Source: Clostridia bacterium (GTDB lineage: Bacteria; Bacillota; Clostridia; Oscillospirales; Acutalibacteraceae). From it: 64,000 nt of DNA. Position numbers and translations under genes: made by a program. The stretch is from contig JAFQCH010000023.1 of the NCBI GenBank assembly GCA_017416485.1, positions 125,262 through 189,261 on the forward strand, given 5' to 3'. The notes beneath the pieces are model-generated. The model did no database searches. It saw nothing but the letters and a program-made list of their open reading frames with translations, and was not told the DNA's origin. Positions 17,053 to 26,166 of the stretch are shown one piece after another (positions within the stretch are counted from its first letter, which is position 1; each line of letters opens with the position of its first letter).

Positions 17053-18279
17053 ATGACTGTTTTTGAAGAACTCAAAGCAAGAGGTTTGCTTGCACAGACT
17101 ACGGATGAAGAAAAAATCAAGGATCTTATCACAAACGAAGAGATTCGTTTTTATATCGGCTTTGACCCCACGGCAGACAGCCTTCATGTCGGCCACTTTG
17201 TGCAGGTTATGGTTATGGCTCATATGCAGAGAGCAGGCCATACTCCCATTGCACTGTTCGGCGGCGGAACGGGCATGGTCGGCGATCCTTCGGGCAAAAC
17301 CGACATGAGAAAAATGCTCACCCGTGAAACCATTGACCACAACATTGAATGCTTTCGCAGGCAGATGTCCCGCTTGGTTGACTTCTCCGACGGCAAGGCC
17401 ATTATGGTCAACAATGCAGACTGGCTTCTGAATCTCAACTACATCAACTTCATGCGTGAAATCGGTGTTCATTTTTCCGTCAACCGTATGCTTGCTGCCG
17501 AATGCTACAAGCAGAGAATGGAAAAAGGCCTCACTTTCTTTGAAATGAACTACATGATCATGCAGAGTTACGACTTCCTGCATCTTGCCCGTACACAGAA
17601 CTGCGTTATGCAGCTCGGCGGCGACGATCAGTGGAGCAATATCATCGGCGGTATTGAGCTTAACCGCCGTTGCGACGGCAGGGAAGTCTACGGTATGACT
17701 TTCAATCTTCTGCTCACAAGCGAAGGCAAGAAGATGGGTAAAACCGAAGGCGGCGCTGTTTGGCTTGATCCCGAAAAGACCTCTCCGTACGAATTCTATC
17801 AGTACTGGAGAAATGTCGATGATGCCGACGTTATCAAGTGCCTTAAAATGCTGACATTCGTTTCTCTTGAAGAAATTGCAGAATACGAAAAGTGCACCGG
17901 CAGTGAACTCAATGCAGTCAAAGAAAGACTTGCTTATGAAGTTACCAAGCTCATTCATGGTGAGGACGAAGCTGAAAAAGCAAGAGCAACCGCCAAGGCT
18001 TTGTTTTCCAACAGTGCTGATGTTTCCACCATGCCGAGTGCTGCAATCAGTGAAGCTGATTTCGTTGATGGTAGTATTCAGTTGACAGCACTTCTTGCCG
18101 CTACCAAACTTGCTCCGTCCAAAGGCGAAGCCAGAAGACTCATTGAACAGGGCGGTATCTCTGTTGACGATGAAAAAATGACGGCGCCTAACACCGTCAT
18201 TTCCAAGGACGCTTTTGAAAAAGGCTACATCGTTGTTAAAAAAGGGAAAAAAGTTTTCCTGAAAGTTGTTATTGAATGA
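17053..18279 (+). CDS. tyrS: Tyrosyl-tRNA synthetase
   Basis: A 408-residue class I synthetase of the bacterial TyrRS type. The HIGH-equivalent HVGH is at about residue 46 ([13 protein letters not shown]), the tyrosine pocket includes [11 protein letters not shown], and the KMSKS-equivalent is KKMGKTE. A C-terminal S4-like RNA-binding domain ([21 protein letters not shown]) follows. The start has TAGGAGGAATTAT upstream. It is controlled by the T-box leader and closed by its own terminator. Confidence 0.97.
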   Translation: MTVFEELKARGLLAQTTDEEKIKDLITNEEIRFYIGFDPTADSLHVGHFVQVMVMAHMQRAGHTPIALFGGGTGMVGDPSGKTDMRKMLTRETIDHNIECFRRQMSRLVDFSDGKAIMVNNADWLLNLNYINFMREIGVHFSVNRMLAAECYKQRMEKGLTFFEMNYMIMQSYDFLHLARTQNCVMQLGGDDQWSNIIGGIELNRRCDGREVYGMTFNLLLTSEGKKMGKTEGGAVWLDPEKTSPYEFYQYWRNVDDADVIKCLKMLTFVSLEEIAEYEKCTGSELNAVKERLAYEVTKLIHGEDEAEKARATAKALFSNSADVSTMPSAAISEADFVDGSIQLTALLAATKLAPSKGEARRLIEQGGISVDDEKMTAPNTVISKDAFEKGYIVVKKGKKVFLKVVIE

Positions 18280-18288
18280 TTTGAATTT

Positions 18289-18319
18289 GGGGTGTCTTCG
18301 GGCACCCCTTATTTTTTTT
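18289..18319 (+). terminator. Terminator of tyrS
   Basis: GGGGTG (18289-18294) and CACCCC (18303-18308) form a stem with a CTTCGG-type loop, followed by a T-rich run ending at 18319. Confidence 0.9.
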
Positions 18320-18327
18320 ACAAAAAA

Positions 18328-18357
18328 AAGACTTGCTCAAAAAAACTGAACAAGTCT
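18328..18357 (-). terminator. Terminator of the guaB-fhs transcript
   Basis: AAGACTTG (18328-18335) and CAAGTCTT (18350-18357) pair; on the minus strand the hairpin runs into TTTTTTTT. It is placed tail to tail with the tyrS terminator. Confidence 0.85.
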
Positions 18358-18371
18358 TTATCTTAATTGAA

Positions 18372-20039
18372 TCAGAACAAACCGGAAATAATTCCGTTTT
18401 CGTCCACGTCAATTCTTTCAGCTGCAGGTGCTTTCGGAAGCCCCGGCATGGTCATGATGTCGCCCGTCAGCACAACGATGAATCCTGCACCGTTGGAGAT
18501 CTTGACATTTTTGACTGTGATTTCAAAGTTTTCGGGTGCACCGAGCTTTGTTGCATCATCCGAAAAACTGTACTGCGTTTTTGCAACGCAGATAGGGAGT
18601 TTATCGAAACCGAGTTTTGTCAGATTGTCGATCTGCTTCTTGGCGGCAGGAAGAATGTTGATACCGTTGCCGCCATAAACACGTTTTGCAACTGTTGCAA
18701 TCTTTTCTTCAATGCTCAGATCAAGGTCATAGCTGAATTCAAAGTTGCTTTCTTCTTCGCAAAGACGAACCACTTCTTCTGCCAGCTCCTTGCCGCCTTC
18801 GCCGCCGTTTGCCCAAACGGTGGAAAGAACGGTGTTGACACCGAGTGCACGGCATTTTTCGATAATAAGGTCAATTTCCGCATCCGTATCGGTCGGGAAA
18901 CGGTTGACAGCAACCACGCAAGGCAGTTTGTAGACATTGCGGATGTTGGAAACATGGCGCAGAAGATTGGGAAGACCTTTTTCGAGTGCTTCCAAATTTT
19001 CACTGCCGAGTTCGGTTTTGGCAAGTCCGCCGTGCATTTTAAGTGCACGAACCGTTGCAACCATAACAACTGCGGACGGCTTCAGACCTGCATATCTGCA
19101 TTTGATGTCGAAGAACTTCTGTGCGCCGAGGTCCGCACCGAAGCCTGCTTCCGTAACGGCATAATCGCCGAGTTTCATTGCCATGCGTGTTGCAATGACG
19201 GAGTTGCAACCATGTGCGATATTTGCAAACGGACCGCCGTGCACAAATGCGGGGGTGCCTTCCAATGTTTGCACAAGGTTGGGTTTGAGCGCATCCTTCA
19301 GCAAAGCTGCCATTGCGCCTGCGGCATTCAACTGACCGGCCGTAACGGGTTCTTCATTATAAGTATAACCGACAATAATGCGGGAAAGTCTTTCTTTGAG
19401 ATCTGTAATAGAGGAGGAAAGACAGAGAACAGCCATGATCTCACTTGCAACGGTGATATCATATCCGTCTTCACGCGGAACGCCGTTGATTCTGCCGCCG
19501 AGACCGTCGGTCACAAAACGCAACTGTCTGTCGTTCATGTCTACACAGCGTTTCCAGGTGATTCTTCTGGGGTCAATATTCAGTGCATTGCCTTGATAAA
19601 TGTGGTTGTCAAGCATAGCTGCAAGCAGATTGTTCGCAGCGCCGATGGCATGGAAGTCGCCTGTGAAGTGCAGGTTAATGTCTTCCATCGGAATAACCTG
19701 TGCCCAACCGCCGCCTGCGGCACCACCTTTGATGCCGAATACCGGGCCGAGGGAGGGTTCACGAAGTGCAACAACAACGTTTTTGCCGATTTTGCGAAGA
19801 CCATCCGCAAGACCGATCGTGGTTGTGGTTTTGCCTTCACCGGCAGGTGTGGGAGTGATGGCAGTAACAAGAATCAGTTTGCCGTCTTTTCTGTCGCTCT
19901 CTTTGAGCAAAGCCAGGTCAACCTTTGCCTTGTTTTTGCCGTATAATTCAAGATATTTGTCATCAACGCCTGCTGTTGCGGCAATTTCGGAAATGTGTTT
20001 CGGAGTAACGGACTGTGCAATTTCAATATCGGTAAGCAT
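18372..20039 (-). CDS. fhs: Formate-tetrahydrofolate ligase
   Basis: A 555-residue cytosolic enzyme that makes 10-formyl-tetrahydrofolate from formate, ATP and tetrahydrofolate, feeding purine synthesis and, in acetogens, the methyl branch of the Wood-Ljungdahl route. It has the P-loop [20 protein letters not shown] near residue 60, [17 protein letters not shown] and the C-terminal [17 protein letters not shown]. The start has GGAGG upstream. It follows guaB by 32 bases on the same strand, so a shared purine-linked transcript is likely. Confidence 0.97.
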   Translation of the reverse strand: MLTDIEIAQSVTPKHISEIAATAGVDDKYLELYGKNKAKVDLALLKESDRKDGKLILVTAITPTPAGEGKTTTTIGLADGLRKIGKNVVVALREPSLGPVFGIKGGAAGGGWAQVIPMEDINLHFTGDFHAIGAANNLLAAMLDNHIYQGNALNIDPRRITWKRCVDMNDRQLRFVTDGLGGRINGVPREDGYDITVASEIMAVLCLSSSITDLKERLSRIIVGYTYNEEPVTAGQLNAAGAMAALLKDALKPNLVQTLEGTPAFVHGGPFANIAHGCNSVIATRMAMKLGDYAVTEAGFGADLGAQKFFDIKCRYAGLKPSAVVMVATVRALKMHGGLAKTELGSENLEALEKGLPNLLRHVSNIRNVYKLPCVVAVNRFPTDTDAEIDLIIEKCRALGVNTVLSTVWANGGEGGKELAEEVVRLCEEESNFEFSYDLDLSIEEKIATVAKRVYGGNGINILPAAKKQIDNLTKLGFDKLPICVAKTQYSFSDDATKLGAPENFEITVKNVKISNGAGFIVVLTGDIMTMPGLPKAPAAERIDVDENGIISGLF

Positions 20040-20071
20040 CGATGAAACCTCCGTTAAAAATTAAAAATCAA

Positions 20072-21574
20072 TCAGATAGGGGTGCTTGCATTTTTGAGGG
20101 TTACATCGTGGTAACCGCCTTCAATGATGCTGGTTGCCGAAACAAGGGTAATTTTTGCATCTCTCTGCAGATCGGGAATATTGGTAACACCGCAGTTGCA
20201 CATGGTGGATTTGACTTTGTAAAGGCTCTTTGCAACATTGTCGCGGAGAGAGCCGGCGTAGGTGACATAAGAGTCAACACCTTCTTCGAAAGAAAGCTTT
20301 GCCTTGCCGCCGAGGTCATAACGCTGCCAGTTGCGGGCACGGTTAGAGCCTTCGCCCCAATATTCTTTTACATAGGTTCCGTTGACAATGAGTTTGTTTG
20401 TCGGGCTTTCGTCAAAACGGGCAAAGTATCTGCCGAGCATCATGAAGTCTGCACCCATTGCAAGGGCAAGGGTCATGTGGTAATCGTGCACGATACCACC
20501 GTCCGAGCAAAGCGGAATATAAACACCGGTTTCTTCAAAATATTTATCTCTTGCAGCAGCAACTTCGATGACTGCGGTAGCCTGGCCTCTGCCGATACCC
20601 TTCTGTTCTCGGGTGATACAAATAGAACCGCCGCCGATGCCGATTTTGATAAAGTCTGCGCCTGCATCTGCAAGGAAGCGGAATCCGTCCGCATCAACAA
20701 CGTTGCCTGCGCCGACTTTTACGCTGTCGCCGTATTTTGCACGGATGAAGTCAATGGTGCGCTTCTGCCAGATAGAATAACCTTCGGAAGAGTCAATGCA
20801 AAGAACATCTGCACCGGCTTCAACAAGAGCAGGAACACGCTTTTCGTAGTCCATGGTGTTGATACCGGCACCGACCATAAAACGCTTGTTTGCATCGAGC
20901 ATTTCATTGGGGTTTTCCTTGTGGCTTGCATAGTCCTTGCGGAATACGAAGTAAACAAGATTGCTGTTGTCATCTACGATGGGCAGGGAGTTGAGCTTGT
21001 GTTCCCAGATGATATCGTTAGCTTCCTTGAGAGTGGTGGACAGGGGAGCAGTAATAAGTTTGTCAATGGGAGTCATGAATTCGCTGACTTTGGTTTCGGG
21101 ATCCATTCGGCTGACACGGTAGTCACGGCTTGTGACAACACCGAGCAGTTTGCCGTTTGCTTCGCCGTTGTCTGTTACGGCAACGGTGGAGTGATGGGTC
21201 AGTTCGAACAAAGACAGAACATCGGCAAGGTTGTGGTCTGGGGTCAAGTTGGAATCGCTGACAACAAATCCTGCTTTGTAGTTCTTAACACGAGCAACCA
21301 TAGCGGCTTCATCTTCAATGGATTGTGAGCCGTAAATAAAGGACATGCCGCCTTCTTTTGCAAGAGCGATTGCAAGAGTGTCGTTGGAAACAGACTGCAT
21401 GATAGCGGAAGTCATGGGGATATTCAGGGAAATAGCGGGTTCTTCGCCTTTTTTGAATTTCACAAGCGGCGTGCGCAGAGAAACATTTGCGGGAATGCAG
21501 GTTTCGCTTGTGTATCCGGGAATCAGAAGATACTCGCTGAAGGTATGAGACGGTTCGTTGTAGTAGTGTGCCAT
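20072..21574 (-). CDS. guaB: IMP dehydrogenase
   Basis: A 500-residue enzyme oxidising IMP to XMP, the committed step of GMP synthesis. A TIM barrel is interrupted by a CBS-domain pair (about residues 105-230, with [11 protein letters not shown]). The catalytic loop reads [17 protein letters not shown] with the nucleophilic cysteine, and the flap region includes [15 protein letters not shown] start at ATG 21574 because GAGGAGG lies 9 bases upstream; an in-frame ATG at 21592 overlaps that site. A strong promoter lies just upstream. Confidence 0.95.
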   Translation of the reverse strand: MAHYYNEPSHTFSEYLLIPGYTSETCIPANVSLRTPLVKFKKGEEPAISLNIPMTSAIMQSVSNDTLAIALAKEGGMSFIYGSQSIEDEAAMVARVKNYKAGFVVSDSNLTPDHNLADVLSLFELTHHSTVAVTDNGEANGKLLGVVTSRDYRVSRMDPETKVSEFMTPIDKLITAPLSTTLKEANDIIWEHKLNSLPIVDDNSNLVYFVFRKDYASHKENPNEMLDANKRFMVGAGINTMDYEKRVPALVEAGADVLCIDSSEGYSIWQKRTIDFIRAKYGDSVKVGAGNVVDADGFRFLADAGADFIKIGIGGGSICITREQKGIGRGQATAVIEVAAARDKYFEETGVYIPLCSDGGIVHDYHMTLALAMGADFMMLGRYFARFDESPTNKLIVNGTYVKEYWGEGSNRARNWQRYDLGGKAKLSFEEGVDSYVTYAGSLRDNVAKSLYKVKSTMCNCGVTNIPDLQRDAKITLVSATSIIEGGYHDVTLKNASTPI

Positions 21575-21616
21575 TACGGTATTCCTCCTCATTATAACAA
21601 TTTTATATTAGCATAC

Positions 21617-21645
21617 ATTATACAATGTTCAAAGACTGAAGTCAA
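21617..21645 (-). promoter_or_regulatory. Sigma-A promoter of guaB-fhs
   Basis: Minus-strand TTGACT (21640-21645), 17-base spacer and TATAAT (21617-21622). It begins within 50 bases of the stop of the upstream MocR-type gene. Confidence 0.8.
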
Positions 21646-21691
21646 TCGACACTTTAGGAAAAATATAAATATTTTTAGTACCGGTTTTTAG

Positions 21692-22759
21692 TTATTGCGA
21701 CTTTTTTCGTCTTCTTGTTCGTCTGATTTGCTGTTCCAGTCGGCCGTCACGTATAAATGCGCTCAAGGCCAACTGTTCTAATTTTGATGCAGTCTGATTG
21801 TAAAGATACATTCTGTTTTTATATTTTTTTGTATGTGTTCTCGGTAACACAAGATAACTGATACGAATTCCAGGAATCAGCAGTTTTGAAAAAGTGCCCA
21901 GGTAGGCAACGCATTTGCCGGTGTCGAGTCCTTGCAGGGAAGGGGTTATATGGCCGGATTGCAATTCACTGCCGTAATCATCTTCTGCAATAATGATGTT
22001 GTTGTTTTTTGCAAATTGCAAAAGTTTGGTTCTTTGTGAAATTGGCATGGTGTGTCCGTTCGCATCTGCATGCGACGGAAACAGATACAATAAACCTATA
22101 TCACGCAATGCCAACTCATTGAGATCTGCAGGTAATGTATTGAAATGATGAACTGTAGCACCATGATCTTCAAAAACAGCAACGCCTTGCTTGAAAACAG
22201 GACCGATAACGGCAACATTTTTCGGCTGATCGCAAAGGGCATACAAAAGATGAAGCAGAGTTTGTGTTCCTGCCCCGATGATGATATTTTCGGCTGTGCA
22301 ATATACTTCCCTGTTCTTTATAAGGTATTCGCAAACTGCACTGCGTAAATCCGGCTCACCTTGCGGATGGCCGTATCCGAGCAAGCGGTTTGTGTTGCGA
22401 AGTGCACTTTTTAAATATCTTTGCCACAATGTGAAATCAAAGTCCGATGCGCTTTCTGATGTCGAAATCTCAATATCTTCAATTGGCATTTTTTTGTTGG
22501 TCTCTTCTTTCGCTTTTGGTATATCAGCAAAATCGGCAGTGCATACATAATAACCGCTTTGCGGTTTACTTTGCACATAACCTTCGGCCGCCAACTGCAT
22601 ATATGCGGTTTCAACGGTGGTTTTGCTCAGTGATAATTCCTGCGCGCAGCGCCTTACTGACGGCAGTTTTGTTCCGGCAGGAAAAGTCCCGTTCATGATC
22701 AACTCTTTGTAGTGATTGTATAATTGCATGTAAAGAGTAGATTGTTTTTCTTCAAACAT
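21692..22759 (-). CDS. MocR-type GntR/aminotransferase regulator, C-terminally short
   Basis: A 355-residue regulator with an N-terminal GntR winged helix (about residues 1-75: LPSVRRCAQELSLSKTTVETAY) and a fold-type I aminotransferase-like domain that binds pyridoxal phosphate in this family. The cofactor contacts are retained: EDDYGSEL and the lysine in GTFSKLLIPGIRISY. MocR proteins normally run to about 460-490 residues; this one stops at LEQQIRRTRRRKKSQ, losing the last 100 or so residues of the small domain. Start ATG 22759 follows AAAGGTGG. It is divergent from a pyridoxal-kinase gene, so a PdxR-like role in vitamin B6 control is likely. Confidence 0.75.
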   Translation of the reverse strand: MFEEKQSTLYMQLYNHYKELIMNGTFPAGTKLPSVRRCAQELSLSKTTVETAYMQLAAEGYVQSKPQSGYYVCTADFADIPKAKEETNKKMPIEDIEISTSESASDFDFTLWQRYLKSALRNTNRLLGYGHPQGEPDLRSAVCEYLIKNREVYCTAENIIIGAGTQTLLHLLYALCDQPKNVAVIGPVFKQGVAVFEDHGATVHHFNTLPADLNELALRDIGLLYLFPSHADANGHTMPISQRTKLLQFAKNNNIIIAEDDYGSELQSGHITPSLQGLDTGKCVAYLGTFSKLLIPGIRISYLVLPRTHTKKYKNRMYLYNQTASKLEQLALSAFIRDGRLEQQIRRTRRRKKSQ

Positions 22760-22775
22760 CAAGAAACCACCTTTC

Positions 22776-22825
22776 AACTGACCCTTTAAAAAATGTTAAT
22801 ATTGACTATTTATTTAAGGTCAGTT
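22776..22825. promoter_or_regulatory. Inverted-repeat operator between MocR gene and pyridoxal kinase
   Basis: AACTGACC (22776-22783) and GGTCAGTT (22818-22825) are exact inverse complements, each extended inward by a TTTAAA/TTTAA tract. The pair sits in the divergent intergenic space, over the kinase promoter region (TATAGT at 22832-22837), where a MocR regulator would bind. Confidence 0.6.
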
Positions 22826-22881
22826 TTTGTGTATAGTATAGCTTGCAAAAAAAGAAAAATCAAGATTCGGAGGAAGAAAAA

Positions 22882-23712
22882 ATGAAAATCAAACGTTGTG
22901 CGGCGGTGCATGATATTTCTTGCATCGGAAAATGCTCGCTTACGGTTGCATTGCCGGTTTTGTCTGCAATGGGTGTTGAAGTTGCATGTGTGCCGACAGC
23001 CATATTGTCTACTCATACTGCCGGCTTCAGCGGCTACACATTCCATGATCTGACAGACGAACTGCCGAAGATCACCGCGCATTGGAAAAAAGAAAATATT
23101 GAACTGGATGCAATCTATACCGGCTATCTCGGTTCTTTTGCACAGCTTCAGTTTGTGTCTGATATGATTGATGACTTTAAGTCGGATTCAATGTGCGTTG
23201 TGATTGACCCTGTTATGGCTGACCATGGCAAACTCTATACCGGTTTCACACCTGAATTTGCACTCGAAATGGGCAAACTTTGCGCAAAGGCTGATGTTAT
23301 TGTACCCAATCTCACCGAAGCTGCTTTTATGCTCGGTGAAGAATATAAGGAAAACTATGATCGCGACAGTATTCATGCGTTACTTCTGAAGCTTGCCGCG
23401 CTCGGTGCAAAAAAAGTTGTACTGACCGGCATCAGTTATGAAGATGACAAACTGGGCTGTGCAACTTATGATTCATGCACGGGAGAGTTCGGCGAATACT
23501 TTACCGAAAAATTGCCGGTTGCCATGCATGGTACCGGGGATGTTTATGCTTCTGCTTTTACAGGGGCTTATATGAACGGAAAAAACCTGATTGATTCTGC
23601 ATCCCTTGCGTGTGATTTTACTTGTGCCTGCATCAAGGCCACCATGGATGATATTGAAAATCATTGGTACTCCGTTAAGTTTGAAAAATGCCTGCATTTG
23701 CTGGCAATGTAA
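22882..23712 (+). CDS. pdxY: Pyridoxal/pyridoxamine kinase
   Basis: A 276-residue ribokinase-fold kinase that phosphorylates vitamin B6 vitamers for salvage. It opens with KRCAAVHDISCIGKCSLTVALPVLSAMG, has DPVMADHGKLYTGF and the anion-hole/catalytic motif HGTGDVYASAF, whose aspartate should be the base. ATG 22882 is set by GGAGGAA 7 bases upstream. It is transcribed divergently from the MocR-type regulator. The gene symbol is by family resemblance; a PdxK-type assignment cannot be excluded. Confidence 0.88.
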   Translation: MKIKRCAAVHDISCIGKCSLTVALPVLSAMGVEVACVPTAILSTHTAGFSGYTFHDLTDELPKITAHWKKENIELDAIYTGYLGSFAQLQFVSDMIDDFKSDSMCVVIDPVMADHGKLYTGFTPEFALEMGKLCAKADVIVPNLTEAAFMLGEEYKENYDRDSIHALLLKLAALGAKKVVLTGISYEDDKLGCATYDSCTGEFGEYFTEKLPVAMHGTGDVYASAFTGAYMNGKNLIDSASLACDFTCACIKATMDDIENHWYSVKFEKCLHLLAM

Positions 23713-23728
23713 TATTTTAATTTCAAAA

Positions 23729-23770
23729 ACAGACTTGCCGAAAAATTCAGGCGGCAGGTCTGTTTTTTTT
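23729..23770 (+). terminator. Terminator of the pyridoxal kinase gene
   Basis: ACAGACTTGCCG (23729-23740) pairs with CGGCAGGTCTGT (23752-23763) around a short loop, followed by a run of T to 23770. Confidence 0.88.
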
Positions 23771-23957
23771 GGTCAAAATGTTTAATCACTATTTTTTGTT
23801 TTACACATCAATATGTTGTGGTTAGTCATTTTACACAATGGACAATATGCTTAAAAAACGCTACAAAATGTTGTGAACTTTTTTGCCTAAAAAGGTATTT
23901 ATAATGCAATTTGCTCAAAGAAAAACGAAAATATTGTACTAATTTCTCAAAAAAGGC

Positions 23958-23986
23958 TTGCAATTTTCAAAAAGTGAATGTATAAT
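23958..23986 (+). promoter_or_regulatory. Sigma-A promoter of the PucR-type regulator
   Basis: TTGCAA (23958-23963), 17-base spacer and TATAAT (23981-23986), about 50 bases before the start codon. Confidence 0.7.
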
Positions 23987-24038
23987 GAAAGTGAAATGTT
24001 GTGATTTTGCATAAAATCTAAAACGAAGGAGTTTTCGT

Positions 24039-25124
24039 ATGTCGAACAGACTGTTTCAAGGGGTTATCCATCAGATGAAGGATTCTGTCGGCCGCACGAT
24101 CGGCATTGTCGATGAAAGCGGTACGGTAATTGCCTGCAGTGAACTCAGCAAGATAGGAGAGAACAGCGGTATTGCTCCCGTTACTGTTTTTTCAGCAGGT
24201 CAGACGCTGACAACAGGCGGCTATACATATTGTTGTTTCGGTTCTCCCGTGCAGCCGGAATATGCGGTTTTTGTGGAAGGCACGGATATGCTTTCCGAAA
24301 AATATGCCTCCATCCTTGTTGTGTCTTTGATGAGTATCAAACAGTTTTATGATGAAAAATATGACCGCAGTAATTTTATTAAGAATGTAATGCTTGATAA
24401 TATCCTGCCCGGTGATATTTATCTGAAATCCAGAGAATTGCATTTTAACAATGAGGCGCAGCGTTGTGTGATTCTTATTCGTCTTGCTGAAGGCGGCGAT
24501 GCCTCCTTGTTTGATACTGTTCAGGGTCTGTTTCCTGACAAAAACAAGGACTTTGTTATCAACATCAATGAAACAGATATTGCGGTTATCAAAGAAGTTG
24601 CAGCCGGAACGGAAGCAAGAGATCTTGAAAAACTTGCCCGTTCTATTGTTGATGCACTTGCAGCAGAAACCACCGTGCAGATCGTTGCCGGTATCGGAAC
24701 TGTAATCCGCAGCATCCGTGAGCTTGCAAAGAGCTTTAAGGAAGCGCAGATGTCCCTCGAAGTAGGAAAAGTATTTGATACGGAAAAAACGATTGTCAGC
24801 TATGAAAACCTCGGCATTGCCCGTTTGATTTATCAGTTGCCCACAACCCTTTGTGATATGTTCCTGCGCGAGGTGTTCAAACGCGGTTCCATTGAAACGC
24901 TTGACCATGAAACTCTGTTCACAATTCAGAAATTTTTTGAAAACAACCTGAACGTTTCCGAAACATCCAGAAAACTGTTTGTACACAGAAACACGCTTGT
25001 TTACCGTCTTGAGAAAATTCGCAAACTGACAGGTCTTGACCTTCGTGAATTCGATGATGCAATCGTGTTCAAAGTTGCATTGATGGTAAAGAAGTATATC
25101 GACACCTCTCCCATTAAGTATTGA
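24039..25124 (+). CDS. PucR/CdaR-type transcriptional regulator
   Basis: A 361-residue protein with an N-terminal sensor-like region, a central GGDEF-related stretch (about residues 130-260) and a C-terminal PucR-type helix-turn-helix: FFENNLNVSETSRKLFVHRNTLVYRLEKIRKLTGLDLREFDD. Such proteins usually activate catabolic genes for sugar diacids or purines. No catabolic target is adjacent; ftsE-ftsX lies 100 bases downstream with no clear terminator between, so co-transcription with division genes is possible. The start has GAAGGAG upstream. Confidence 0.82.
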   Translation: MSNRLFQGVIHQMKDSVGRTIGIVDESGTVIACSELSKIGENSGIAPVTVFSAGQTLTTGGYTYCCFGSPVQPEYAVFVEGTDMLSEKYASILVVSLMSIKQFYDEKYDRSNFIKNVMLDNILPGDIYLKSRELHFNNEAQRCVILIRLAEGGDASLFDTVQGLFPDKNKDFVININETDIAVIKEVAAGTEARDLEKLARSIVDALAAETTVQIVAGIGTVIRSIRELAKSFKEAQMSLEVGKVFDTEKTIVSYENLGIARLIYQLPTTLCDMFLREVFKRGSIETLDHETLFTIQKFFENNLNVSETSRKLFVHRNTLVYRLEKIRKLTGLDLREFDDAIVFKVALMVKKYIDTSPIKY

Positions 25125-25225
25125 TTCAGTAATATTTAAGAAAAAAGTGTAAAATTTTATTTTGGATTTGAAGTTAAACGGGGAACGGCAAACCCCGATA
25201 CGGTTTAAACAAACCGGGAGGATTT

Positions 25226-26152
25226 ATGATTGAATTTAAAAATGTAACCAAAATGTATAAAAACGGCACAAAAGCCCTGAATGATGTGTCTTTGCATATT
25301 GAAAAGGGTGAGTTTGTTTTTATTCTCGGCGCGTCCGGAGCCGGTAAAAGTACATTTCTGAAAACGCTTATGCGTGAAGAACTTCCCAGTTCCGGCTCTG
25401 TTGTGGTCAATGGTGTTGACCTCGTTCATATTAAACCCAGAAAAATTCCTTATTTCAGAAGAACACTCGGCATTGTGTTTCAGGATTTCCGTCTGATTCC
25501 CACAATGACTGTGTATGACAATGTTGCTTTTGCATTGTATTGCACCGGCGCAAAATCCAAAGAAATTTCCCGCCGAGTTGCTTATGCTCTCAGCCTTGTC
25601 GGTCTTACAGGAAAGGCAAAAAATTATCCGAATGAATTGTCGGGTGGTGAACAGCAGCGTGTTGCTTTGGCAAGAGCCCTTGTCAACAAGGCTGAAATCA
25701 TCATTGCAGACGAACCTACGGGTAATATTGACCCTGAAATGTCCAAAGAAATTGTGGATTTGCTGAACCACATCAACATCAACAACGGCACAACCATTGT
25801 TATGGTTACACATGAACATGACTTGGTCAAGCAGTACAATAAGAGAACCATCACCATTAAGAGTGGTTGCGTTGTTTCTGACACAGCACATCCCGAAATT
25901 GCTGATGAAGTCGGTGAAGTAGAGGATGTGAATCTTGCAGCGCCCAGCGGATTCTATCATCCGCCCACAGAAAATGTTGAAATTGAAGATTTCCTGCAGT
26001 CCTATGGACATGAAGAAGGCGAAGAAACCGATGATGCAAATGATGTTGTTTTTGCCGCTGTTTCTGAAGATGCAAATGTTGAAATTACAGCCGATCTCCG
26101 TCCGCCTGTGGTAATTACTACCGGCGAAGCTGACAGCAAAGCAGAAAATTGA
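25226..26152 (+). CDS. ftsE: Cell division ATP-binding protein FtsE
   Basis: A 308-residue ABC ATPase that works with FtsX at the division site. Walker A GASGAGKST, the signature LSGGEQQRVALARAL, Walker B IIADEPTGNIDP and the H-loop in VMVTHEHD are intact in the first 220 residues. A further 80 or so acidic residues (from about 225, rich in Glu/Asp/Ala) extend beyond the usual FtsE length of about 225-230. The start follows GGGAGG. It is first in a three-gene unit with ftsX and a peptidoglycan hydrolase. Confidence 0.93.
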   Translation: MIEFKNVTKMYKNGTKALNDVSLHIEKGEFVFILGASGAGKSTFLKTLMREELPSSGSVVVNGVDLVHIKPRKIPYFRRTLGIVFQDFRLIPTMTVYDNVAFALYCTGAKSKEISRRVAYALSLVGLTGKAKNYPNELSGGEQQRVALARALVNKAEIIIADEPTGNIDPEMSKEIVDLLNHININNGTTIVMVTHEHDLVKQYNKRTITIKSGCVVSDTAHPEIADEVGEVEDVNLAAPSGFYHPPTENVEIEDFLQSYGHEEGEETDDANDVVFAAVSEDANVEITADLRPPVVITTGEADSKAEN

Positions 26153-26166
26153 GAGGAGATGGTAAT

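Larger units (their letters stand above)
23713..24038 (+). other. AT-rich intergenic region with repeated ATGTTGTG
   Basis: No gene is seen. It holds the pyridoxal kinase terminator at its left, then about 250 bases of AT-rich DNA containing ATGTTGTG three times on the same strand (23813-23820, 23868-23875 and 23996-24003) and TTTTACACA twice (near 23800 and 23830). The third copy lies just downstream of the promoter of the next gene. Confidence 0.5.

Noticed and set aside
16894..17958. 354-codon minus-strand open frame opposite tyrS and its leader
   Set aside because: It overlaps a T-box leader and tyrS, and no motif or promoter supports it.
18333..19946. 537-codon plus-strand open frame opposite fhs
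   Set aside because: It is antisense to a well-conserved gene, with no family motif and a Cys/Phe/Asn-rich composition typical of codon-bias shadows.
20042..21328. 428-codon plus-strand open frame opposite guaB
   Set aside because: Same pattern: it mirrors the codon bias of guaB and has no ribosome site or recognisable motif.
25170..25220. Short inverted repeats upstream of ftsE as a riboswitch or terminator
   Set aside because: The stems are short with no U-run, and no known riboswitch core could be recognised.
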